DNA of 64,000 bases from Opeltia flavorubescens (Eukaryota > Ascomycota > Lecanoromycetes > Teloschistales > Teloschistaceae), in the NCBI GenBank assembly GCA_000442125.1, contig KE546973.1, positions 372,001-436,000 of the forward strand, written 5' to 3'. Made by a program: the position numbers and the translations under genes. Shown here piece by piece: positions 43,883-54,967 of the stretch (its first letter is position 1; every line of letters starts with the position of its first letter). The notes under the pieces are model-generated. The model was not told where the DNA came from and searched no databases. It saw only the letters and a list, made by a program, of their open reading frames with translations.

Positions 43883-46800
43883 CTAAGCTGTGACTTCCTT
43901 ACAAATCTCCTCTACATTTATGATCTCGTGATTGATCTTCTCAAGACATGCCTGGGTCCACTCAAGATAATGTTCAATCTCTTCAAGGTCGCCATTGTCG
44001 ATCACCTCTTTCAACTCTCCATTAGAAAAATACTCGGCGGCCGTATCGAGAGCCTCTCGAATCTCATCCGTTCGACTCACTGCTTCCCCAACCTTCTCGT
44101 ACGTCGATTCCACTGCATTATCCATAGCGCTTTTGACAGTCTTGTGCAATGCAGAGAATCGAGCTCGCGTCTCATTGAGGCTGAGCGATACCTGTACTCC
44201 GCGCGTAACAAGGAGAAGGCGCATATGCACACGATGACTGATATGACAGACAGCTGTGAGCTGTTGAAAACGGGCAACCTGTTGATGTGTCTGCGATTGC
44301 AATACCGACCGACGTCGGGCGACCTTTTCCAAATGCCGACGCCACAGCCGCTGAAAAGTCCGAATGCAATTTACTTGTTCCGTCGTGAACCGATCTTCTG
44401 CTTCCGGCTCCACAGCGGATTCGCTCTGGTTGCTTGGCTTATGCTGTACGTTCAGATGCAGTTGTTCAAGCAGCTGATGCATAGTAACGACCCCGAGCTT
44501 TGAGTGAAGGCTCAATCTTCCGACCGCATCTAATTGAGCAGGCCCTCTCTGAAATACCATAAGAGGATTTTTTTCTCCATAGGCAGCGGTAGAACGAGCT
44601 AGTTGTTTGCATGCTCCATAATCAGAGCCGGTATAGATGAGATTTTCCTTTCGAACAGTACTCAAAGCCAGAGCCTAAAGCAATGGTCAATTTGGTAAGC
44701 ACAAATGGTATTCACAGGAAATTATACCTCGTTAACAATTTCCGTTGTTCTAATGACCACTTCCTTGTCTGCACCACTAAGTCTGAGATTAAGGCTCGCA
44801 ACTGCAAGGATTTCTGCGTTTCTCTGGTGCAGCAATGATGCTTTGTACGTGTGATGGCCTACACAGAAATCCGAATTCTGTGTCAAATGAGTGTCGAGGA
44901 ACTTTAGACCATTACAGAAAACCTTCACAAGTCTAGAAAGACACTGCTGATACGTTTTCTTGTCAAGGGAGTGAAGCGTTTTCAGGTGGCTTTCAGCTAC
45001 ACATAAGCTGGAGACGTGTAAGGTTATCCATGATCGAGGGAGAATGATATCGTTACAGATCTTGAAGAGCTATGTTTCGTTAGCGATAATTTGCCTTGCC
45101 TGTCATCAGTCATAACTTGCAATATGCGTGGTGAGGTATTCAAAAGCCGTCGTAAGCGAGTGGAAGGAATCGAATGCTCGTAACGGCAGTTGACTGAGCC
45201 GCATCCCCAATTCATCGATATTCTTGAACTGGATATATTCATCAATTTTGGTTCATATTTTTGCGGCGGGGAATTGAACTTACCAGGATTGAGGCATTAG
45301 GATATACAACGTCGTTCTCCAAGTTACGCATCACCTTCAAGTGCTCCCGAATTATGCGGCCATCAGCGTCTTTCCAAAGCATGTGGAAGAGAAGTCGGAT
45401 AAAGCCCTTGCTAGCACCTAAGGCATGAGAACTTAGTATCAGGATCGACTAATATGCAACATAGATATCATGCATTATCTCAGAGGAACTGGCCGAGGAC
45501 TTACCAAGCATTGTTGCAAGTTGTATTTGTTCAAGTAACGACGAGTACACTCTTCTGACTCCCCATTCGGTCTCCAGGCGATAGAAGAGTAAACCTCTTA
45601 ATGCAGTTGCAACGCTGGCGAAGCGCCTCTCGGAAATGATCTGGCACTGAGTGGTTTTCACTGTAGCATCATCCTGCTCAAACGCGGATATAAACGTGAT
45701 TTCACGAATCAACCGCTCCAGCCAATATCGTCCTAAGCTAATAATCAGCGAACCTCACCATTATGCAGCTAGGAGAACTGTACTATTGCCCAAGAAATTC
45801 TTCTTGAATTCTTCATTCTTTATCTTGCTATAGAGAGGCGACAACTTNCAGAAGATGGTATTCAGCCGGAGAAGGCGCTAAGATTCGAATAAGTGTATGC
45901 TGCCAAACACATAGCGGCATAGATGCACAAACCTTCACTGCTGTGTGAAAAGTCTCCCGGTTCACTATTCTATGGCTCCACTCGCAATTCAAGCCTCTGT
46001 GACAGTGGCCTTATATTATTAGTGTTGGTAGAATTGTATACGGATCGGTCATTACCCTTTATTGCAAATTGAACACAGCGAACCCGCCATGCAGTGCTCC
46101 ACAAGTGCCGAAACTTCGCATGTAGGGCTTGTGAAGACTTGGCGATTCTACTCCCAACCCATGCTTCGGTCGAGTCGGAAAACTCTTTATCTTGCACAGG
46201 TAAAGCATCCATTGTAGAAAACGGAGACCAGGGTAGGATGATATATGGATTCTGGGAACGCTCGACTTTCCATACTCCACAGACTATCAGCATATCGGGA
46301 TCTGGCATAGAGTCTACTCCCTTCTTCTTCATCAAGATATCTGTGACTGCTGAAAAGGCTTCTGATAGAGTATCGGAGAATACGGTATCAAATGTCAGGA
46401 GATCTCCAATAGTCGCAGAATCTAGAATCTATATGACATGTGAGCATAACTCTATGGTACGATCCCGATGCGGAGTACCTGAAGGGCTACGACGAGTTTT
46501 ATCCGCTGATCTTCGATGGTCATCAATGTAGAAGCTGAAATCTGAATACCATCAACCAAGCAAGTCAAGGCACCTTCCCATTCTTGAATTCGATTTCCAT
46601 ATCCGTGTTCTGCAAGATTCTGTAGATCTTGCAGTATTGTCCAATGGATATCTTTCCTTGGCAGTGCACTTTCCATCAGTCGGCCTATGACCACATAGTC
46701 GATGAGTAGATGGATTTCCTCCTTCGGTGTATCCGCAAATTGTTCCACATCTTTCTGCAGAAGCAGGAGTTCAAGTGCTTGCTCCAGTTTGCCATCACGA

Positions 46801-49800
46801 CATCTCGATACGAAGATATCCTTGATACGTCCCACACTAAGGTAAAGCTCTTCAAGGGCTTCATACATATCGAACTGGCGGAACAGGCGTTCCTTCTCTG
46901 TGAACGACCCTAAGAGAGACACTGCTTCTTTTCGATACGTCGGACTAATTTTATTCTGCTTTAGGGGAAAGATGCATTTTGCTCCATAGGCACNAATGAC
47001 GGCTTCCTGCATGGAGGTGCGGTTTCTACTCGATAGTCAAAAGGTATGCCAGACAGAAGACGTCTTACTCACTGATTTAGGTAATCGACCAAAGTGTCAT
47101 AATCTTTGCCTTGCCAGAGAGCATTAGCAGCAGCCTCGTGATCTTGCAAGATACGATGACAGTCGTATGCGCGCAGATACAGATGAGCGCGGGTAAAGAG
47201 AGTCGCTGCCTTGTCGTAGATCTCTTCCTTGAGCCACATCTCTATTACATGCTTAGCAAGGCAATGGCCGAGAAACAGGAAAGCACTCACCGGCTGCATC
47301 TTCAAACCTCCCAATCATACACATGGCGTTGACTGCATCTGCAGTACAATTGACTTTCAAGAACAATGATGCTGCAACTTCGAACGCTGATATGGCGCCT
47401 GTCATATTATTTTGGCTCAGAAGAATACTACCCTGTTTGAAACTCTTCTTAGCGTTGACAATGTCGATCCCGCGTCCGTCCAGCGCCCGCTCAAAACAGC
47501 GAAGGGCATTATCGTATTTATCAATCAGTAAATATTCGTGCCCTTTACGGACCCAGTCTGCTCTTGTCGTCTTCCTTGCGTTGTCAATTATCAGCTGCCA
47601 ATAGCTGTCAAATGCCGAGTCGTTACGTCGAACAACTTTAACGAGAGGCGCAGGCGCATGGTTTGTAAATAGTGCACCAACTGACGAGAGCTCCGTCTCG
47701 CTCATCGTTTCCACAAAGTATAGTATATTCCGAGCCCGAGTGCATGCAACATAGAGCTGCTTGAGCTCCGGACATAGTGCAGCATGTGAATGCGGATCGA
47801 AACGTTCCGGGGAGTCGCTGAGTAGAAACGACAGATGCCGGATCCCGCCAAGGTCAGGACAAGTTGAGAAGAAGTTGTACAGTATGACGTCGCCAAACTC
47901 CATCCCTTTGCTTTCCGCGAGAGCGAGGAACAGGGCGATGTCACCGATCTTCTTGATCAGTTTCTCGCTAGAATCATCGTCGCGGGTTATTATTACTTGC
48001 TCGGCTCCAAATCCAGCTGTATCTGGTGAGAGGTCAGACGAGTCAAGCCTTACCTTACTGAGGAACTCCGGTTCACAGCCGACAAAGATAATTGGCAACG
48101 GTCCTTGAAGCTGGCCTAATTCAGGCATCATCTTATCGATCGACCGTGGGAAGGCTTTCCAAAGAAGATCGACTACAAATGATGCCAGCTTCACAATCCC
48201 GTCATGGGAACGGTAGTTGAGGCCTAAAGTGAAGACCACGGGACTTGCACGAATCTTCTGCTTTGTCTGTTGGAAATGATTATAGACTAGCGCCTTGATA
48301 TCAGCGAATCGGTATGTCGACTCCTTGGAGATATTCTGTGCTGTATCTCCTGCCACGTGGAACCCTCGACTATCCTTAAGAAGGCTGAGGAATAACTCAA
48401 GATCAACGATACGTTGATCTTGTACCTCGTCAATAAAGAACTCGTCAAAAGCCGCGGATAACAATCGCTCTAATGATTGATCATTCTTCATTGCGACAAG
48501 AACATCAATGACACGATCAACATAGTCAACGTCCTCATTCTCCTTTTTCAACCTCTCATAGTGCTGAAACAACTGATAAGCTTGAATTCTCTCAGACTCC
48601 AATGTAAACGTTGGTGCCACGCGATCACTTTTGTCAAGGTATTCTCTGAGCGTCATGGGTCCAGATGACATGCTCTTTGATCCAGATCCTTTCATTACGC
48701 CCATTATTTCCGCGAAAACCGACGATATCGGAAGCTTTCCTTTGAGATTTTGCGGTAATCTTGGCCAGTATTTGAGCTCGAAGACGGCGAAATCGACACA
48801 ACGTTTGCTTGCGTTCGTGTCTTTCCGCGAAGATCCGTTATGAGAACTGCGATTCTCATGCGACTGTTGATCGGTACGATTAATTTTAGGACGAATAGCT
48901 ACACTGGTGTTCTCAAGTATCTGCAGGAAGTCCTCGAAGGTACAGACAAAAGGGAAATGTCTATCCTTCAAATCCAGTATCGTTGCATTCGTAATCTCCA
49001 ATTCTTGCATCTCTTCGTTGATTTCTGTGAGAGGCCCATCCGTCAATCCAATCAAGAGAGTTTTGATGAGACTTTTTATGTATCCTCTGATCTTGTCACT
49101 GAGGTGTTTGGACTTGGTGAGGAGGATCTGTCGCAGAGGCTTGCCTCCAGGAACTGACTTGCTGTTAATATATTTGCCAACCAGTTTGAAAATGAGACAT
49201 GTAGTTTTTCCGGTGCCACTTCGGCCAAGAATCAAGCTCGGACTACTCCAGTGGAGTACGATGTCTAATTCGCTCCTTGACAGTTTGTAAGGAAAGTCAA
49301 GCGACATTGCTCTATTTCCATGAGATCGAAGTACATCTTCAGTCAAGGGATAACACTTGTCCACTAGACTATGCAGGTCTTGGTCCATCGCCCTGACGTC
49401 TAAAGCGACTTGTCTTCGACTATCCGATTGAACCTCGATCGAATGATCCTCGAACACGACAGGGATTTTGCGTTTATCATTGGAGGCAGTTGAAGGTTGT
49501 TGTAAGCAGCGATGTATCTTATTGGCCGACCATGTTGATTGCAGGAGCCTAACATGCTGGACAACTTTAGAGACCTCTTCAAGCTCCACAATAGCCCATA
49601 CTTTGATGATTTGGCTTAACAAATTTGATTGGTAGGGCACATCTAAATCAACTTGCCATATGATGAACTTCCCTTTCCCTTTCCGAGCACTCAGCTCACA
49701 CTTTGTGCTGCGCAAAGGCACTTGGAGTTTGGGGCGCACATGTCTTGATATAGCACTATGGGCATTGTGACCGCTTCCGAAGGCTAGATCCTCCAAGCTC

Positions 49801-50924
49801 TTCTTGATCCTCTGTGAATCGAGGTCATTCATGTATTGCAAGCCTTGCAGTGCTGAGAGTGCAGGTGACGACAACAGCACTTCCCAAGTCCCCACACACC
49901 TACCAAAGACGTCCATGTTGAATCGAGAGGGTAAAATGAATGAAGAAAGATTTTGTTCAGTCCCCCCGATTTGCTCTTCGGGTCCTTCAGCTTGTAGTCT
50001 CAATCTGCAAGGACCACAAGGCAAGCTTCTTAGGGCCGCTTGCAATACGCCCAGCGTTTTTTCATTCTCGAGGAATTCAATGATCTCCTGTAGCTTGCGT
50101 GATGAACTTGGCATCTCAACTCCGAGTGTCTGCATCGTAAGGAGCACACTCTCAGGTAATTGAGAGAATTTGTCTTGGAAGTAAGCATGCGTGGTGATCA
50201 AAGCTAGTCTCTCCTCTTGATTGACCCGGGTCACATTTACTGGAATTGGCGAAGTCTGTTGAAGTTCATTGCCGCTAAGCTCGGTTGTGATGTTGCGCTG
50301 TAACTTTTTGAGAGGTGTCAAGACATCTTTCAGTGAGTCCCACTGATGGGATGTTTCTGTGAGGTTGTGGCCACTGGGGCAGTGCTTGATCATCGAGAAT
50401 GTTACTTCGGTCCATGCCCGCAATGTTTCTGGATCGCGGAGCCCAGTATTCGTAGTACTAGCCCATGAAGATATTGCCGTGATCCCAAGAGGGTGGACCA
50501 AAAGCCGCTGAGCTATGATTTCGCTTTTGATGACGAAAGAAATCAAATCCCTCACTTGCGGTACGTTGGATGCGATGATTGTAGGAAGCCATATCACAAG
50601 CAGCTGAACTAGTTGCGTACCATCGATCGCTGACATGTCGATAAAAACATGACGAATGAAAATGGTTGTGGCCGTAGCCACGTTCTGCAGCTCAAATCTC
50701 TGGATTGAGTGGTGTATTCCATCGAAAAGGCATCTCATAAGACGGGTTAGTCGATCATTATGAGCTGTGATACCGTAAAGCAAAGTCGAATGGTTGTCGG
50801 GCTTGATCAGTTCTGAAAGTGTAGCTGGGGTCTTGATGATATGATTGCAGACAGCACGATAAGCCTTTTCTGGCGGTTCCTCGTCTGCGACTAGGAGCCT
50901 CAAAACAAGTGATCTGTCTGCCAT
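43883..50924 (-). CDS. TRANK1-like UvrD/SF1 helicase-domain giant protein
   Basis: Eleven exons: 50924-47291, 47241-47073, 47025-46479, 46428-46056, 45994-45850, 45827-45784, 45732-45505, 45417-45284, 45228-45121, 45069-44728, 44674-43883, together 2171 residues. Exon 1 holds a complete SF1A helicase core: Walker A LILGRSGTGKTTCL (about 565), Walker B FFIDEVQDQ (about 830), motif III GDTAQNIS, motif IV LGLNYRSHDGIVKL, motif V ESKGMEFGDV and motif VI KQLYVACTRARNILYF. TPR-like helices follow (NALRCFERALDGR, AISAFEVAASLFL, AAANALWQGKDYDTLV). A C-terminal IQ-like helix (CIRTFQRLWRRHLEKVARRR) sits near residue 2000. This is the TPR-and-ankyrin (TRANK1)-like family; its function in fungi is unknown to me. 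An ambiguous base at 46994 is inside exon 3, and one at 45848 sits in a donor site. Confidence 0.87.
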
Positions 50925-52508
50925 GACTTGAAGAAAGCAGGCACGCTTGCTAGTTACCACAGTAGTGGTCAGCCTAATGAGAATTGATGCAATAACAAGA
51001 AGACTAGATGAGGATGCGATTCATGGATGCTAATGATGCTATGGTGTAGCTGCGTGAGGTGGTAGAATGAAGAGTGTAGGCTAGAAAACTTAAGTAGATC
51101 AAGCTAGAGAGGTAAATACCAACACTTCGCGCTTACAGAAAGAGCTACGCGAGCTTCTGGACCCTTCAAACACATCACTTCATATGGTGCCTTTCACTTC
51201 CAGGAACGAACACTTTTTCTCTTTCGGGTTTTATTCCAGGGGCGGATGCCGCCTTGAAGCTGTCGTTGTTGAACCTCTTCTACGCTTACAAACTTTGTTT
51301 CAGAAAAGACGGCGAGCTGCATTTATGAGACGGGCATCCTTACAATCAAACTACTAGGAATTTGTACCTTGACCCATTGTGCTGTGAGAATGAAGGCAAA
51401 TCCAAGACAAATCGAACCGTCCAGGCTGCGATTGCTGTTTACTGACGCACATCAGGTAATTATCCTACCGTACGACAGCCTAGAAAAGAGACCAAGGAAG
51501 TGACCAGAGCGTTTCGCTGGGATGACAACACCTATTTCATTGCTTGGGTACCGATGATAAGCTGCAAGCACTCACCCTCACCCTTACCACACCTTCCTCC
51601 TCTTGCACCTACTTTCCATCTCAACCATTTCAAATTTGCACGGTGCCCACTCTGGTTCATCACCACGATCTCAACGAGGAAAGGCATCATGTACATCGGA
51701 CTTCGAGTGTGCACAGACTCCGGCCGGACCAAGAAGCATGAGGATGAGTAGTCATGAAATGAGGTCGGATTAAGTCTGAAGAAAGCATGCCAAGGCGGAA
51801 TGCCCNGTTGTAAATGACGTACAACGCGGACTTCACATCCAATTTCCCTCCAAAGCATGAGCCATATCAGTCATGGACATAGTATTCACCCACACTTTCT
51901 TCAGTATGCAGAAACCGAGGAATTATTCCAACGACCCGCAAGAGCTACAGACTATCTTTACAGCAATCCGAACTTGCCATCACCTATGTTCTCTCTGGCG
52001 CGACTTCTGGGACTGATGCATGAGCCGAATCACAATGAAAACTCTATTGATATGGTCCTTCCGAAAAAAATCGATCACCGTTTACTTGACTACACCGAAC
52101 TGTGACACCAGTCTTGCCTTCAACTCTTCTGTCCGTCATCAGCCCACTCCCATCCCATCGTTTACTCCCACAATACCATGACACAGCTTCCGTACTCTCT
52201 TTGTCATCGCAAAGCATGGCCGCCTTTCATGTACCCACTCATTTGCCTGTCCCAACGTTTCCTTTGTCTCCCTCGTCTCTTTCATACCCACGACAAAACA
52301 AAATAAGGCAATGCGCTCAAAAAGCCCGTTCTTTCTCTCATCATACTGCACAGTATCCACAAATAGACTTTCTCAAACCGTTCCCGCCAGGATTACCGTA
52401 TCCAGAAAACAATCGTTCAAAAGGAGTCAAAATCCTCAATTACCACCCTCACCCCCCAAACTCACCCCAAACCCCCTCCTCAACCCACGCCCCCCCTCAA
52501 AAAAAAAG
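50925..52508. other. Intergenic, 1.6 kb
   Basis: Divergent region between the helicase gene (minus) and a small plus-strand gene. The open frames at 51500-52105 overlap in several frames and lack features. The plus-strand frame of the next gene is open upstream to 52311, but that part is Ser/Pro-rich and unlikely to be coding. An ambiguous base is at 51806. Confidence 0.4.
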
Positions 52509-52892
52509 ATGTGCTGGCAATCAGCCTACCTCTTCACCTGCACGCACATCTACACCCTCCAACGCGGCACCTGCTCCAACCCCTTCACCCCCACCTGCAA
52601 ATTCTCAGAAACACGCACCACGATCCCTGAAGTATGTCGAGACTGTCGGATGCGCAGTCTGTTAGCACAAGCGCCGGTTTTTCATGACGATGTGATTGTA
52701 GAGGATGATGACGATGAGGACGGAGAAGAGGGTAGGGTGTTGGTGAAGGAGAGGGAGTTGCTACGTGAAAAGGGAAAGGGGAAGGGAGAAGTAGGCGAGG
52801 AGACGGGATTATTGGGAGAGATCAAGGAGGGGCGAAGGAAGGGGTTGTGGGGAGGGAAGAGTAAGAAGGGGTGGTTGAGGAGGGGGTGGTAG
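52509..52892 (+). CDS. Small Cys-rich fungal protein with acidic/basic tail
   Basis: From the ATG at 52509 this encodes 127 residues. The N-terminal 55 residues (MCWQSAYLFTCTHIYTL, RGTCSNPF, TCKF, PEVCRDCRM) have regularly spaced Cys and a His, a pattern I associate with short fungal proteins of unknown function that may bind zinc. An acidic stretch (EDDDDEDGEEGR) and a Lys/Arg/Gly-rich end follow. An upstream in-frame extension to 52311 would add a Pro-rich leader that looks non-coding. No signal peptide. Confidence 0.55.
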   Translation: MCWQSAYLFTCTHIYTLQRGTCSNPFTPTCKFSETRTTIPEVCRDCRMRSLLAQAPVFHDDVIVEDDDDEDGEEGRVLVKERELLREKGKGKGEVGEETGLLGEIKEGRRKGLWGGKSKKGWLRRGW

Positions 52893-53236
52893 AGTGTGTG
52901 ATGTTTTACGCCGAAATACGACCTCTGCAGACGTGATTGTAAGATAAAAGAGCTCTCGAAGCAAGGAACAAGAAGTTAAGTAAGCAAACGATATGAATAC
53001 ATTTTTAAGTATGAGAACACTGTGCAGCATGCAGCATGCGTCATTAAATTGTCTTAATTAGGTCCTACTTGCATGAGGCCGAAATAATAGACCACTACTC
53101 AAAATCGCCTAGTCGACAAGATGGCTAGAGAAATCGTGTATTATCAAGAGGCTGCACTTATAGGCACCAATAGACCGAAATCTTCTATGATGATAATACA
53201 AAATATATTTCCAAAATCTAATCATACCACAAAAGA
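52893..53236. other. Convergent intergenic region
   Basis: AT-rich sequence between the small Cys-rich gene (plus) and the last exon of the membrane protein gene (minus). No gene seen. Confidence 0.45.
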
Positions 53237-54967
53237 TCACCTCGCCACCGCAGCATCCATAGGAGTCCTCCGACCCAAATACGCCTCGACGACCTCGCTC
53301 GAAGATCGAAACCCCTTGATCTAGAAGAAATAAAACACATCATCTTAGTCTAACGTACCCACAATTTCGTCATCAAGACATATAAGAACAGAGGAAAAAA
53401 AAACAAATCATACCACTTCCTCGCGCGACAACGGACTCTTCGGCAAAACGGGTAATGCCTTCATCCCAGTCGCCTTAACTTGTCTTCCATACTTGCTCTT
53501 CGGTCTTAGTGGTGCGATAGTGTTGCCGGTTTCTTCTACACCGATGGCTTTAGGTGTAACGCTGGGGAATATCGGCATCCGCTGTGCGTTACCGAGGGTC
53601 CATGTTGAGGAGAGATCTGAGGAGGCAAAAGTGGCAAAGGAGCGCGTGGAGCGGGCTGATTGACCGATATGGATCTGGGTTTCGGGAGTCGCGGGTTGAG
53701 ATTCGAGCAGAGGAGAGGAGGTCTTGTGTGGTGCGTTGGCGATTGCAACATCAATGTCTGGAGGCCGAGGGTGTCGTGCTTCTGATTTAGTTGCTGACTT
53801 GGAAATTATCTTTGTTGGGCCGGGTCTGAGTGGTTTGGGTATATCGGTCATTTCAGCCTTCTCAAGGCTTGATGTTGTGGTTGCTGGCGTAGGCGGAGGC
53901 ACTTTGATCGCTGTGGGGAGTCTGAGGGGTGGTATACTCGGTACTGTCGATGCTCGTTTGGAATTTGATGCAGAATGTGCGGCAGATGATGTCCTTGAAT
54001 TCCGAGTTTTGGTTGTATGAGTGGAGATGGTGGAAGCGGGCTTGCGGGCGTCGAAGGAATCGATGCGCCCTTTGGATGATCGAACTTCGACGGCAGCTAT
54101 AGGTGGTGGCACTCTGACGGCTGGTACAACATGTATGGCGTCTATGGGGAAATCGGCAGGCAGCGAAAAACTTTTTCCGGAGTCCTGCCTCAGCTTGGTA
54201 GGGGGTGGCATGTCCAGACTCTCCCCAATAGAATTGATCCGGTGTTGAATGCTTTCAGATCTGGCTTTGCTAATTCGCTGATGTGCTGGATCTGAAAGGC
54301 CCGAAGCCTGGTCAGAACGGCGGAGATGCCTCGGTACGGGCCTCGACTTCGGGCTGACTGGATAGTCGGAAATCTGAGATACTTGTCGACTCGGGAATGA
54401 AGGAACGTTGTAGGCCTTTTGCAAAGATTCGGTGATCTTCTTGCTGTGGACCGCATTCCGATTGTCGCCATGCCATTTCCTCCTTTGTTCTGCACGACGC
54501 GGCATGACCCTATTTTGAGGGTCTTCCAGCAGTCTTTTATTGAGTAGCTGAAGGGTCTTGAGGTTTTCTTCGAATTTGTTTGGATCGATGCTTGTCTGTG
54601 CTTCTAAATCCGAAGGAGGTGACGAATCTCGGGGCCCAAAGAGTTTGGGCTTAGGCTCCAGCGGGGTCAGGGTGAACGGGAGCCGGCGAGGCTTCTCACG
54701 GGACTTGTCAGAGTCAACAGTCCTAACGGTGCTGAGGTCCGTGGAATTAAACTCTTGCTTGCCAAGCCCATACACTTCATGTGGAAGAGGTACAAGTTTG
54801 CCATTTCGAAGTGTAAGCTGACGACCAGGATGATTTTTGGAGCGGGCTGCCCTTCGTTTTGTTCGTCTTTCAGCTGCGGTGAATGCTCGCCAAGCCAATA
54901 TGATCAGTGTTAAAGCGAGGAAGAATGCCAACAGCGAAACAACAATGATAATTGGTAAAAGCTGCAT
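53237..54967 (-). CDS. Single-pass fungal membrane protein, unknown function
   Basis: Exons 54967-53414 and 53320-53237 give 545 residues. The N-terminus is one hydrophobic helix (about 3-26, LPIIIVVSLLAFFLALTLIIL) followed by basic residues (ERRTKRRAARSKNH), so it should be a type I or III single-pass protein with the bulk in the cytosol. The remainder is Pro/Ser/Thr-rich and probably disordered, with repeated VPPP-like segments and many possible phosphosites. An intron (53321-53413) joins REEV to IKGFRSSSEVVEAYLGRR; without it the protein would stop two codons after the donor. Such membrane-anchored disordered proteins are common in Pezizomycotina. Function unknown. Confidence 0.7.

Noticed and set aside
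45449-46335. Several short minus-strand ORFs that look like separate genes
   Set aside because: They join in phase with good splice signals into exons 4-8 of the TRANK1-like gene; the total coding length stays divisible by three.
52311-52508. N-terminal extension of the small Cys-rich protein
   Set aside because: The added residues are Ser/Pro-rich with no conservation signal; the internal ATG at 52509 precedes the Cys pattern directly.
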